Assembly: GCA_900541965.1 (NCBI GenBank) | Contig: UQLN01000004.1 | Coordinates: 69,534-133,533, forward strand | DNA length: 64,000 bases | Reading direction: 5' to 3' | From: an uncultured Parabacteroides sp. | Lineage (GTDB): Bacteria; Bacteroidota; Bacteroidia; Bacteroidales; Tannerellaceae | In this document: positions 51,673 through 59,812 of the stretch, piece after piece | Numbering within the stretch: the first letter of the stretch is position 1 | Layout of the letters: every line of letters starts with the position of its first letter | Translations under genes and position numbers: made by a program | The notes under the pieces: model-generated | Databases searched by the model: none | What the model saw: only the letters and a program-made list of their open reading frames with translations | What the model was told of the DNA's origin: nothing

Positions 51673-52074
51673 ATGTGGTATTACCTGAAGAAGTATCCTA
51701 TATCATTAGCGATTATAGCGATTGTTATTTATTTATCCTTTTTTAAACCGCCATCTCTGGATGTCGGGAAGATTCCCAATCTGGACAAGTTGGCACATAT
51801 TTGTATGTATGGGGGAGTATCGGGAATGCTGTGGATTGAATTTCTGTTGAACCATCGTCGCTATGAAGATGTATTATGGCACGCCTGGATCGGTGCGGTA
51901 CTTTGTCCGATAGCCATGAGTGGTATCATTGAGATTCTTCAGGAGTACTGTACGACCTACCGGGGTGGAGACTGGCTTGATTTTCTTGCTAATACAATCG
52001 GAGTGACATTGGCCACTCTGGTGGCTTATTTTATTATTCGCCCGTGGATGGTAAAGAAAAAAACAAACAAATAA
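51673..52074 (+). CDS. VanZ family membrane protein
   Basis: The 133-residue protein has four hydrophobic segments and the VanZ pattern NLDKLAHICMYGGVSG, with a late GIIEILQEY and DWLDFLANTIGVTLATL. VanZ-like proteins affect envelope and glycopeptide sensitivity; their mechanism is unclear. It lies 24 nt after sufS and 20 nt before rnhB. Confidence 0.85.
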   Translation: MWYYLKKYPISLAIIAIVIYLSFFKPPSLDVGKIPNLDKLAHICMYGGVSGMLWIEFLLNHRRYEDVLWHAWIGAVLCPIAMSGIIEILQEYCTTYRGGDWLDFLANTIGVTLATLVAYFIIRPWMVKKKTNK

Positions 52075-52094
52075 CTTAATAACAAGAACTCCTT

Positions 52095-52694
52095 ATGTTA
52101 CTTTCTTTTTTAGAAGCAAACCGCATAGAAGCCGGCTGCGATGAAGCCGGGCGGGGATGCCTTGCCGGTTCGGTATATGCTGCGGCTGTTATTCTTCCTC
52201 CGGATTTTCATAATGAAGATTTGAACGATAGCAAGCAATTGAGTGAGAAGAAACGTTATGCTCTCCGTCCTGTTATTGAACAGGAAGCGATTGCCTGGGC
52301 CATTGGAGTTGTTACTGCTGAGGAAATAGATAAAATAAATATACTAAAGGCTTCTTTTCTTGCGATGCACCGCGCCATCGATCAATTGAAAGTAAAACCT
52401 GAATATCTGCTGATAGACGGAAACCGTTTTACTCCTTATCCGGATATTTCGCATACAACTGTAGTGAAAGGAGACGGCAAGTATCTGAGTATTGCCGCCG
52501 CTTCTATCTTGGCAAAGACTTATCGCGATGATTATATGAATGCTTTGGCGGAAGAATATCCTGCTTATCATTGGAATGAAAATAAGGGATATCCCACGAA
52601 AGCCCATCGGGAGGCTATCCGGGACAACGGAATCACTCCTTATCACCGTAAGACTTTCACCTTGCTTCCTGAGCAGTTGGAGTTGGATTTTTAA
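52095..52694 (+). CDS. rnhB: Ribonuclease HII
   Basis: The 199-residue protein matches RNase HII: AGCDEAGRGCLAG (Asp and Glu of the active site), NDSKQLSEKKR, LLIDGNRF and a KTYRDDYM segment. It removes ribonucleotides from DNA. It is the last gene of the sufS unit; the spacer behind is full of repeats. Confidence 0.95.
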   Translation: MLLSFLEANRIEAGCDEAGRGCLAGSVYAAAVILPPDFHNEDLNDSKQLSEKKRYALRPVIEQEAIAWAIGVVTAEEIDKINILKASFLAMHRAIDQLKVKPEYLLIDGNRFTPYPDISHTTVVKGDGKYLSIAAASILAKTYRDDYMNALAEEYPAYHWNENKGYPTKAHREAIRDNGITPYHRKTFTLLPEQLELDF

Positions 52695-52750
52695 TACATT
52701 ATATTATTCGTTTCCATTGGGCATCTGAGAGGCTTTTTTATTAAAGCACC

Positions 52751-52855
52751 TGTTGCGGGTAGTCGAACAGTACTATTGCAGTACCCGCAACAACGTTATT
52801 GCGAATGTCGCAACAGGGGTATTGCGAATGCCTCAACAGTACTGCTTGCATGAGA
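52751..52855. repeat. Nested inverted and direct repeats after rnhB
   Basis: TGTTGCGGGTA (52751-52761) is inverted at 52782-52792, with a smaller AGTACT-type palindrome between. Two direct copies of TATTGCGAATG follow, each leading to CAACA (about 52799 and 52829). The pattern of CAACA/TGTTG words resembles an intergenic repeat element; no coding. Confidence 0.6.
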
Positions 52856-52857
52856 AA

Positions 52858-52896
52858 ACAAAAAGGACCAAGTTCAGCAGAACCCAGTCCTTTTTT
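52858..52896. terminator. Terminator between rnhB and nagB
   Basis: AAAAAGGAC (from about 52858) pairs with GTCCTTTTTT (52888-52896) with an inner GTTC/GAAC pair; T and A runs on both sides make it usable by both convergent genes. Confidence 0.75.
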
Positions 52897-52938
52897 ATCT
52901 ATATGGCGGATTGTCCGCCCTTTATGTCCTGTGAAATA

Positions 52939-53751
52939 TTATTTCAGTAAAGTGCAGGGACAAAGGTTATCTTTCTCAATATCTTTGAAATAGTTATAAG
53001 TTCCCACCTTTATCTCGGCACAAGCAGCTTCGTCGGCTACGATGATACCTTTCGGGTGCAATTGCAATGCAGTGATAGTCCACATCTGGTTTACTGCACC
53101 TTCTACTACTTGTTGTAAAGCGCGGGCCTTATTGTGGCCGTTTACCATAATCAGTACTTCTTTTGCATCCAGTACGGTCCCTACACCAACTGTTACAGAA
53201 GTCTTGGGTACTTTGTTTACATCATTGTCGAAGAAACGTGAGTTTGCAATAATCGTATCTGTAGTCAATGTTTTTACACGTGTACGTGAAGACAGGGAAG
53301 AACCCGGTTCGTTGAATGCGATATGTCCGTCAGGCCCGATGCCTCCAAGGAACAAATCAACGCCACCTACCGCTTTCATTTTAGCTTCGTAAGCATTACA
53401 TTCGGCTTCCAGGTCGGGTGCGTTACCGTTCAGGATATTTACGTTTTCCGGTTTGATATCAATATGGCTGAAGAAATTGTTCCACATGAAAGAGTGGTAA
53501 CTTTCAGGATGGTCTTTCGGCAATCCTACATATTCGTCCATATTGAAAGTGATGATATGCTGGAAGGAGATAACTCCTTGTTTGTTCAATTCAATCAGGT
53601 TTTTGTACATTCCCAGAGGTGAAGAACCGGTAGGCAAACCCAGTACAAATGGTTTTTCTGCTGTCGGATTCGCTTTTTTAATCTTTGCAGCCACATAATT
53701 GGCAGCCCATTTGGAAAGCTGCTCGTAATTAGGTTCAATAATAAGTCTCAT
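52939..53751 (-). CDS. nagB: Glucosamine-6-phosphate deaminase NagB
   Basis: The 270-residue protein has the NagB motifs GLPTGSSPLGMY, FNMDEYVGLP (catalytic Asp) and GGIGPDGHIAFNEPGSSLSS (His and Glu of the active site). It turns glucosamine-6-phosphate into fructose-6-phosphate and ammonia in amino-sugar catabolism. The length matches E. coli NagB. It stands alone, convergent with rnhB. Confidence 0.95.
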   Translation of the reverse strand: MRLIIEPNYEQLSKWAANYVAAKIKKANPTAEKPFVLGLPTGSSPLGMYKNLIELNKQGVISFQHIITFNMDEYVGLPKDHPESYHSFMWNNFFSHIDIKPENVNILNGNAPDLEAECNAYEAKMKAVGGVDLFLGGIGPDGHIAFNEPGSSLSSRTRVKTLTTDTIIANSRFFDNDVNKVPKTSVTVGVGTVLDAKEVLIMVNGHNKARALQQVVEGAVNQMWTITALQLHPKGIIVADEAACAEIKVGTYNYFKDIEKDNLCPCTLLK

Positions 53752-53823
53752 AACGTGTTTTTTTAATAGGAGATTGAAAGCTGCAATGTGGCGACCGGCA
53801 ATCTCCAGCGTTTATAAATAAGA

Positions 53824-55020
53824 TTATCTTTTGCTTTTCAATTGTTCTGCCATAGCGAGACCCAGTTCACGGCAAGCGTAATATTTATCCGCTTTCAGCC
53901 CTTGTTTCTGTTCAACAGGCACACCTACGGTTTCCCATTTCATCTTTTCGCCAAATGCGGCAAGACGTTTTACGGCTGCACCCGCCCAGGTAAATGAACC
54001 GAAATAGCCATACAGGCGGTTTTTCACTTCACGCATTTCTATTTTGCTTAAGATTGCTTCCACTTCGGGGAAAAGGCTGTTGCTATAAGTCGGGCTACCC
54101 ACTATTAAGGCATTGTATTTGAATACATCTTTTAATATATAAGAAGCCGGGCTTTTGCTGACATTGTGCATAACGATGTTTTTGATGCCGCCTTCAGACA
54201 GGGCAGAGGCAATCGCTTCCGCCATCTGTTCGGTATTTCCGTACATGCTGCCGTAAAGAATAACCACGCCTTCTTCTCCTTCATAACGGCTCAGCCGGTC
54301 GTAAATATCTATAGCTTTAGCAATGTGTTTGCGCCAAACGGGACCATGTGTGGAACAAATGGTTTGAATGTCCAGTGCCGACAATTTTTGAAGGGCACGT
54401 TGTACCGGATTTCCATATTTACCGACGATGTTGGAATAATAGCGAATCATTTCTTCCCAGAAATGTTCGGTGTTCATATCGGTATCGATAATTCCGCCAT
54501 CCAGAGTACCGTATGTACCGAAGGCATCAGCAGAGAAAAGTATTTTATCTGTAGCATCGTATGTCACCATGACTTCCGGCCAGTGTACCATCGGCGCCAT
54601 GTAGAATGCCAATTGGTGGTGTCCGATATTCAGGGTGTCGCCCTCTTTCACTTCATATAATCCGGTAGTGATGCCATGATATCCATCCAGCATTCCGAAT
54701 GTTTGTTTGTTACCGATAATCTGTACATCGGGATATTGTTGGCGTAACAGGCGGATACTTCCGGCATGGTCCGGTTCCATATGGTTCACGATTAAGTAAT
54801 CGAGAGCCCGTCCGTCCAGGGCGTCTGCTATTTTCTTCAGGAAAATATCAGAATAACAAACGTCTACGGTATCGACGAGAACTGTTTTTTCATCAACAAT
54901 CAGATAGGAGTTATATGATACGCCGTAAGGAAGCGGCCACATATTTTCAAACAGCGCTTTCTGGCGGTCGTTTACCCCTACATAATAAATTTTATCTGCG
55001 ATTTCTTTTAATTTGTACAT
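53824..55020 (-). CDS. FprA-type flavodiiron protein
   Basis: The 398-residue protein has a metallo-beta-lactamase-like diiron domain (about 1-250, with HMEPDH supplying metal ligands) and a C-terminal flavodoxin domain (about 255-398, ILYGSMYGNTEQMAEA binding FMN). Flavodiiron proteins reduce oxygen or nitric oxide with electrons from rubredoxin or a similar donor, protecting anaerobes. The genes on either side do not suggest the electron donor. A TTGACAG-type repeat lies upstream. Confidence 0.92.
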   Translation of the reverse strand: MYKLKEIADKIYYVGVNDRQKALFENMWPLPYGVSYNSYLIVDEKTVLVDTVDVCYSDIFLKKIADALDGRALDYLIVNHMEPDHAGSIRLLRQQYPDVQIIGNKQTFGMLDGYHGITTGLYEVKEGDTLNIGHHQLAFYMAPMVHWPEVMVTYDATDKILFSADAFGTYGTLDGGIIDTDMNTEHFWEEMIRYYSNIVGKYGNPVQRALQKLSALDIQTICSTHGPVWRKHIAKAIDIYDRLSRYEGEEGVVILYGSMYGNTEQMAEAIASALSEGGIKNIVMHNVSKSPASYILKDVFKYNALIVGSPTYSNSLFPEVEAILSKIEMREVKNRLYGYFGSFTWAGAAVKRLAAFGEKMKWETVGVPVEQKQGLKADKYYACRELGLAMAEQLKSKR

Positions 55021-55028
55021 CTTTATTC

Positions 55029-55116
55029 AGTTGATAGTTGGCAGTTGATAAGGGACAGTTGCAAAGAATATTTAAGAGTCTAAACTGTGCTTGTCGGCTG
55101 TCAACTAAAAATTAAA
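55029..55116. repeat. TTGACAG-arm hairpin repeat (copy B, diverged)
   Basis: Left arm of tandem AGTTG(A/G)(T/C)A units at 55029-55062 and a right arm with CTGTCAACT at 55099-55107, around an AT-rich loop. It fills the spacer between lgt and the flavodiiron gene. Confidence 0.6.
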
Positions 55117-55938
55117 TTAGTTTACTTTTTTTCTTAATGCTCTCCAGACGAAATAACAACCCATAAGCACGAACGGAATGCTGAGCCACTGCCCCATATT
55201 CAGCATCATGTTTGCTTCAAACTCTTCCTGGTCATTTTTCAGGAATTCGATGAAAAAGCGTGAGCCGAATATGCAAATCATAAATACTCCGAATATTAGG
55301 CCCTCTTTTTTCCATGCCTCTTTTTTGAAATAGAGCCACATGCAAAGCGCGAATGTAACAAGGTAACAACCTGCTTCGTAGAGTTGCGTCGGATGACTCG
55401 GGACTGTGAATATGGGTTCTGCTCCCTGTCTCCAGGCGTGCAGGTTTTCTATGAACCGGAATCCCCAGGGCTTATCGGTCGGATGACCGTATATCTCATG
55501 ATTCATCAGGTTTCCTAAGCGTATCATCGCGGCAACGAGCCCGGTAGGTACTACCAGTTTGTCGAACGCCCATAGCATGCTGCGGTGGCTGACACGTTTG
55601 GAATAGAAATAAATGGCGATGATGATACCCAGTGTACCTCCATGGCTGGCAAGCCCGCCTTCCCAAACCTTTAAGATTTCTACAGGATGGGCTAAATAAT
55701 AACCGGGGTCATAAAAAAGGACATGCCCTAGCCGGGCACCAACTACTGTTCCTATAATTGTATACAATAACAAGGAATCAATCCAGGCTGGATTCAGTTT
55801 CTCCTTTTTCCACATCTTTTCCACTATCATGTAACCGATAGCAAAACCGATGGCAAAAGCCAGTCCGTACCAACGTATTTCACGCGAGCCGATAGTGAAA
55901 ATAGCGGGATCGGCTGTCCAGGTAATAAAATCAAGCAT
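55117..55938 (-). CDS. lgt: Prolipoprotein diacylglyceryl transferase Lgt
   Basis: The 273-residue membrane protein has seven spans and Lgt motifs: YGLAFAIGF, GARLGHVLFYDP, the signature IRLGNLMNHEIYGHPTD and HPTQLYEA. Lgt attaches diacylglycerol to the lipobox cysteine, the first step for all the lipoproteins in this window. It is flanked by TTGACAG-type repeats on both sides. Confidence 0.95.
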   Translation of the reverse strand: MLDFITWTADPAIFTIGSREIRWYGLAFAIGFAIGYMIVEKMWKKEKLNPAWIDSLLLYTIIGTVVGARLGHVLFYDPGYYLAHPVEILKVWEGGLASHGGTLGIIIAIYFYSKRVSHRSMLWAFDKLVVPTGLVAAMIRLGNLMNHEIYGHPTDKPWGFRFIENLHAWRQGAEPIFTVPSHPTQLYEAGCYLVTFALCMWLYFKKEAWKKEGLIFGVFMICIFGSRFFIEFLKNDQEEFEANMMLNMGQWLSIPFVLMGCYFVWRALRKKVN

Positions 55939-55947
55939 ATTCTTTTA

Positions 55948-56028
55948 AGTTGACAGTTGACAGTTGACAGTTGACAGTTAAAATACAGTTCGAAAACTGT
56001 CAACTGCCCCTTGTCAACTGTCAGCTAA
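55948..56028. repeat. TTGACAG-arm hairpin repeat (copy C, complete)
   Basis: Four and a half tandem copies of a 7-bp unit (TTGACAG, 55950-55978) lead into TTAAAATACAG, an AT loop and a right arm with CTGTCAACT units (55998-56024) that pairs with the left. It fills the whole ddh-lgt spacer and may end ddh transcription. Confidence 0.75.
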
Positions 56029-56029
56029 A

Positions 56030-56926
56030 TTATACGAGTCTGCGTATCAGGCTTTCTTTCTCTCCGTAAAGCATGTCGATAACCGGTAGTTCGATCATTG
56101 TATAAGCTCCAGGCCGTTGTTTGAAGCTTGCGCGGGCAACGGAAACGAGGATTTGTGCAGTCAATGCCGGGTTGTTTATCTTCATGTCGAACTCAACCAA
56201 CTGGTTCTGGGTTTTTCCGGAGACACCCTTGCGGACAAGATTTACACCGTGTCCCATATCCAACAGGTTGTCTACGCATTCTACCTGCATAACGTGTGTC
56301 TCATCGTGTGCGAAATAATCGTCAGCCTTGATAGCTGCTGCTACCTGTTTGAAATCGTAACCGTCTTTTACTTCAATATAGACCATACGGCGATGAACGC
56401 CTGTGCCTAAAGGTATTGTCATGGATAAAGCTGCTTTTACGCCTTCGATAGCTTTAACAGCAACGGTGTGTCCCATACTCATACCCGGGCCGAAGTTTGT
56501 ATATGTGATACCTTTGGGAACCATCGCTTCCAACAGGGCGCGAACTACAGAGTCGCTTCCCGGATCCCATCCGGCAGAGATTACAGCTACAGTGTTGTGA
56601 GCTTTGGCAACTGCATCCAGCGATTTACGCAAATCCACAATACCTCCGTGAATATCGAAACTATCAACAGTGTTGATGCCTAAAGCCAAGATTTCTTTAG
56701 CAAAAGTCTCAACGCTACGGGTAGGAGTTGCCAGAACAGCTACGTCTACATTTTCCAGTTTAGTAATATGGTCTGTTACGGTATAAGCTTTTAATTCGTC
56801 CGGAATATCGTTCGGGTTACGACGTACAACACCGGCAACTTCAAAATCGGGAGCGGCTTCCAAGGCCTCCAATACATACTTTCCAATATTGCCATATCCA
56901 ACAATGGCTGCTCTAATCTTTTTCAT
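56030..56926 (-). CDS. ddh: Meso-diaminopimelate dehydrogenase
   Basis: The 298-residue protein has an N-terminal Rossmann motif AIVGYGNIGKYVLEAL, GVVRRNPNDIP, DSFDIHGGI, ISAGWDPGSDSVVRAL and FGPGMSMGHTVAVKA, all typical of Ddh. It makes meso-diaminopimelate from tetrahydrodipicolinate in one NADPH-dependent step, feeding lysine and peptidoglycan synthesis. A promoter lies at 56954-56983. Confidence 0.95.
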   Translation of the reverse strand: MKKIRAAIVGYGNIGKYVLEALEAAPDFEVAGVVRRNPNDIPDELKAYTVTDHITKLENVDVAVLATPTRSVETFAKEILALGINTVDSFDIHGGIVDLRKSLDAVAKAHNTVAVISAGWDPGSDSVVRALLEAMVPKGITYTNFGPGMSMGHTVAVKAIEGVKAALSMTIPLGTGVHRRMVYIEVKDGYDFKQVAAAIKADDYFAHDETHVMQVECVDNLLDMGHGVNLVRKGVSGKTQNQLVEFDMKINNPALTAQILVSVARASFKQRPGAYTMIELPVIDMLYGEKESLIRRLV

Positions 56927-56953
56927 ACTTTAGTTTTAACTTTTTCTCAATCG

Positions 56954-56983
56954 CAAAAGTAGTTATAATTAAGTGATTGACAA
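56954..56983 (-). promoter_or_regulatory. Promoter of ddh
   Basis: Minus-strand TACTTTTG (56961-56954) is the -7 box, and TTG at 56983-56981 is a -33 element 19 nt away. The leader is about 28 nt. Confidence 0.65.
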
Positions 56984-57105
56984 GGTGGGTAGGTGTTGTT
57001 TTTGTATAAAAAGTAAAAAGTAGGATGGATATTTATCTGTAATCTTTCTTAATCTCATTAATAAATGTTTTCTTTGCTGTGATAACAAATACAAAAAACT
57101 TAGCT

Positions 57106-58050
57106 ATGAAGAAAAATGCAGTGTTCGCACTTGCCGGTGTGCTATTATGCCTGGCAGGTTGCAGTCGTAACTCCTCTACTGAGGAACCCGAATTTCCGGC
57201 AGATAAATCTTATCCTCTCCAATTCTGCCTCCAAATGAAAAAGGAAGTATTATCGTTTCCTTCAACCAAAAGTATTCCGGACAATCCTATTCCAGAACCT
57301 ACAGTGAAAGCAGGTGATGCTACAGCACAAGAATTGAGTGAGCTCTGTAATGCGATCGAGTATGTGGTTTTTGAGCAGGGAGAGACTCCTAAGTTTGTGA
57401 AATACAGGCGTGCAGTTGTGGGAGATTTGGATTTCGGTATTGTTTATGATACATTACCCAAAGGGAAGTATCAGTTTTATTTTCTGGCACACAATTCGCA
57501 AAAGCCGGAGTTAGCTGGTTCGGTCTTGAACTTTGATGAGGTATCAGATTCTTTTTATGCTGAATTGTCGAGAGATATTACGGCTGCTGAGTTGGTGGAG
57601 GAAGATATACCTTTGCACAGGGCTGTCGGACGGATTGAGTTCAAAGCGATCGATCCTGTTCCCGAAAGTGTAAACCATTTCGATATGCTTGTCTCTAAAA
57701 GAATAAAGCAATTTGATTTATCCACTGGTCAAGGAATAGTCAGTGAAAGCGAACAGACCCTTTCTTATCAGTTTACTCCCGAGGATGTAGGGAAAATGGA
57801 TATGGTTCATTCTTTTTACACATTTATCCCTGCGGTTGTTACTTCTTTTGATGTTAAACTGTCTGCTGTGGATGGTAGTAGTAAATTATTAAGAGAGAGA
57901 AATATTACGGGCGTAACTCCTGAAGAAAATAAGATTATTCGGTATACCGGACGTTTATATCGCCATTCGGAATCTGACGATGCTTTCCAGTTGTCGGTTT
58001 TTGAAGGAGGGAAGTGGGATCCTGTTGTTGAAAATGAACTGCCGGATTGA
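57106..58050 (+). CDS. Fimbrillin/FimB-like lipoprotein, orphan
   Basis: The ATG at 57106 gives a clean lipoprotein signal (lipobox LAGC, Cys 19), so I prefer it to the longer frame. The 314-residue product has a PLQFCLQMKKEV strand, a following STK basic segment, IEYVVFEQGE, KYQFYFLAHN and a C-terminal strand; the strand order resembles FimB/Mfa2 or fimbrillin-like proteins. It is far from the pilus locus and its only near neighbour is a 133-residue lipoprotein. A pilus role is a guess; other envelope roles are possible. Confidence 0.6.
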   Translation: MKKNAVFALAGVLLCLAGCSRNSSTEEPEFPADKSYPLQFCLQMKKEVLSFPSTKSIPDNPIPEPTVKAGDATAQELSELCNAIEYVVFEQGETPKFVKYRRAVVGDLDFGIVYDTLPKGKYQFYFLAHNSQKPELAGSVLNFDEVSDSFYAELSRDITAAELVEEDIPLHRAVGRIEFKAIDPVPESVNHFDMLVSKRIKQFDLSTGQGIVSESEQTLSYQFTPEDVGKMDMVHSFYTFIPAVVTSFDVKLSAVDGSSKLLRERNITGVTPEENKIIRYTGRLYRHSESDDAFQLSVFEGGKWDPVVENELPD

Positions 58051-58095
58051 TAGGATTATAAATAGGAATAGTAATTCTGCATCAATTTATTCATT

Positions 58096-58103
58096 ACCTT
58101 TGT
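58096..58103 (+). promoter_or_regulatory. -7 box (TACCTTTG)
   Basis: TACCTTTG fits TAnnTTTG, 32 nt before the ATG at 58135, so the small lipoprotein can be transcribed apart from the gene before it. Confidence 0.6.
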
Positions 58104-58134
58104 TATTGGTATAGAATAAAAAAGGTATGGAGTT

Positions 58135-58536
58135 ATGGAAAAAATGAAAATATCAGGATTACTGTTCCTGTTTGCGATATTAGTTGGCTTTACAAGTTGT
58201 GACCCGGACCCTTATTTTCCGGAAGATCCGGATTACTGGTTGTGTAATAATGTTTGGGTAGATGATTTTGCTGTAGATAGTAATACCGATTGTTATCAGG
58301 AGTTGGTGTTTTATCCCAATGGTAGAGGAGTAGACCGCCGTGAATATTATTACTATTGGGAGAATGAAACGGAAAGGGTCGTGTTTAATTTTTATTGGAG
58401 TTGGGATCCTTCACTCCCTAATTCTTTAATCATGGAATATCCGGATGGTGATTCTTATTTTGATAATGTTCGGATAACTCAGTATCAATTGAGTGGAGTA
58501 CTGGATGGTGAAAGGGTTATTTTTGATGCGAAATGA
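58135..58536 (+). CDS. Small lipoprotein, unknown function
   Basis: The 133-residue protein has a lipobox FTSC (Cys 22; Cys 19 if the ATG at 58144 is used) followed by an acidic, Pro- and Tyr-rich stretch (CDPDPYFPEDPDYW) and a beta-rich body with many aromatic residues ending VIFDAK. Its one-domain size and tail-of-strands layout recall lipocalin-like or DUF small lipoproteins of Bacteroides; I cannot name the family. It is followed by a 22-bp-period repeat array. Confidence 0.7.
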   Translation: MEKMKISGLLFLFAILVGFTSCDPDPYFPEDPDYWLCNNVWVDDFAVDSNTDCYQELVFYPNGRGVDRREYYYYWENETERVVFNFYWSWDPSLPNSLIMEYPDGDSYFDNVRITQYQLSGVLDGERVIFDAK

Positions 58537-58607
58537 ATTTTGAAGAAGTAGCTGTTGTTTTTTATATTCAATGGCATCTTTTCTGAAAAAGTAACCGAAC
58601 AAAAATT

Positions 58608-58695
58608 CTTTTGATGGTTATTGTTCTTTCTTTTGATAGTTATAATATTTTCTTTTGACAGTCTTGTTTTTTTCTTATGATTTATGTCGAAAGAA
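58608..58695. repeat. Four degenerate 22-bp tandem repeats
   Basis: CTTTTGAT begins at 58608 and 58630, CTTTTGAC at 58652 and CTTATGAT at 58674: exactly 22 nt apart each time, about two helical turns. Units 1-3 also share T-rich tails. The unit contains the TTGATAG word seen near the pilus promoters. Confidence 0.7.
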
Positions 58696-58781
58696 TAAAT
58701 TATAAGGATCTTTTTACTAAAACAACGGCATCTTTTTAAAAATCATCGGGACCTTTCTTGTTAATTGATGGGAAGGGTACA

Positions 58782-58820
58782 AAAAATGGACTGCTTACAA
58801 CTTGTAGACAGTCCATTTTT
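58782..58820. terminator. Terminator of tRNA-Arg (bidirectional)
   Basis: AAAAATGGACTG pairs with CAGTCCATTTTT (58809-58820) with a 15-nt loop; the complementarity extends outward into GGGTAC and the tRNA 3' end. A T run is present for the leftward tRNA transcript. Confidence 0.75.
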
Positions 58821-58821
58821 G

Positions 58822-58893
58822 TACCCCCGAGCAGAATCGAACTGCTATCTAATGTTTAGGAAACATCTATTCTATCCGTTGAACTACAGGGGC
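58822..58893 (-). tRNA. tRNA-Arg (anticodon CCT)
   Basis: Leftward 72-nt cloverleaf: acceptor GCCCCTG pairs with CGGGGGT (one G-U at the end), D arm GTTC/GAAT-like, anticodon loop TTCCTAA with anticodon CCT, T arm with TTCGATT. CCA is not encoded. It reads AGG codons. Confidence 0.9.
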
Positions 58894-58978
58894 AACTTTT
58901 TTCTTTAAAGTGCGGCAAAAGTATAATCTTTTTCGCAAACTGGCAAGTATTCGGGTTTTAATCTATGGGAAGCGACTT

Positions 58979-59704
58979 TTAATCAAACAGGCTTTGCATG
59001 ACTGCAAGAGATTTTATTTCCGGGAAATCGGGTAGGTGCAGGCGGTAATATTCAAGCAGGCGATTGATTATGTTTACTCTGTCTTGGCGGGAAAATGAGT
59101 ATAAGGACATGTTTTCAAAACTTATTTTCAGTAAACGGGCAAAGAAAATACTTTCTGTGGGATTTAGATAATGACGGTGCATAGGTGTACAGTTTACGAA
59201 TGTCCCATTCAATAGATCAAAAAAGGCTCCGGAAGTATATGACTCGGAGTTTGGGTAAATACCCATATAGTGTAATAGATGCAGTAAGAAAACTAAATGG
59301 AAGTTGGATACTCCTTTGTCTGTGACTTCTAATAGACGGATTGATTCATACAGGAATTCAAATAGACGAGGATCAGGCTCGGTTTCTTTGATTACACGGA
59401 AAAGAATTTCAGCAAGGAAAAGGGCCAGTACGTTTTTGACCGGATTGCAAAACAGTTCGTTTAGCGGATAACATGATCTGGTTTCACGAATACGGTGTAA
59501 ATCCCGTTTGTTAAGATGTTCCACTTCCATTTCTACAACAGATAGCGGCATAAATAAAGCTTTGGATACTGTTGATTTTTTTCCCCGGCTGCGCGTGACC
59601 AGATAAGAAGCTCTTCCAAAAGCTTCCGTGTACATATATATAATAGAATATTTATCGTTGTATGGAATAGCGTGTAAGACTATCCCGCGCGTTTTACATA
59701 ACAT
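58979..59704 (-). CDS. recO: DNA repair protein RecO
   Basis: The 241-residue protein matches RecO: an N-terminal OB fold starting MLCKTRGIVLHAIPYNDKYSI, a basic SRGKKS loop, and a helical C-terminal part. RecO works with RecR to load RecA on SSB-coated DNA. The zinc-finger cysteines of some RecOs are missing, as in E. coli. Its promoter (-7 TATCTTTG at 59731-59724) is back to back with that of the DUF2721 gene. Confidence 0.88.
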   Translation of the reverse strand: MLCKTRGIVLHAIPYNDKYSIIYMYTEAFGRASYLVTRSRGKKSTVSKALFMPLSVVEMEVEHLNKRDLHRIRETRSCYPLNELFCNPVKNVLALFLAEILFRVIKETEPDPRLFEFLYESIRLLEVTDKGVSNFHLVFLLHLLHYMGIYPNSESYTSGAFFDLLNGTFVNCTPMHRHYLNPTESIFFARLLKISFENMSLYSFSRQDRVNIINRLLEYYRLHLPDFPEIKSLAVMQSLFD

Positions 59705-59723
59705 GTCATTGGTAATTTGAAAA

Positions 59724-59731
59724 CAAAGATA
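59724..59731 (-). promoter_or_regulatory. -7 box (TATCTTTG) of recO
   Basis: Minus-strand TATCTTTG fits TAnnTTTG, 20 nt upstream of the recO start. Confidence 0.55.
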
Positions 59732-59761
59732 ACATAATGCGGGAAATATTTGTTTCTGTTT

Positions 59762-59769
59762 TATCTTTG
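59762..59769 (+). promoter_or_regulatory. -7 box (TATCTTTG) of the DUF2721 gene
   Basis: TATCTTTG fits TAnnTTTG, 44 nt before the ATG at 59813. It excludes the longer in-frame start at 59750. Confidence 0.6.
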
Positions 59770-59812
59770 TCGTTGTATTGTTGAATATAAATTATCTATA
59801 CATATTAAATTT

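Larger units (their letters stand above)
58537..58978. other. Gap with repeat array, terminator and tRNA-Arg
   Basis: From left to right: an array of four degenerate 22-bp repeats (58608-58695), AT-rich DNA with two ATCTTTTTA words 22 nt apart (58708 and 58730), a bidirectional terminator (58782-58820) and a leftward tRNA-Arg. No protein gene seen. Confidence 0.7.

Noticed and set aside
58822..58893. tRNA-Arg as an integration site of a mobile element
   Set aside because: No integrase gene or direct repeat of the tRNA end was found nearby; the repeat beside it behaves as a terminator.
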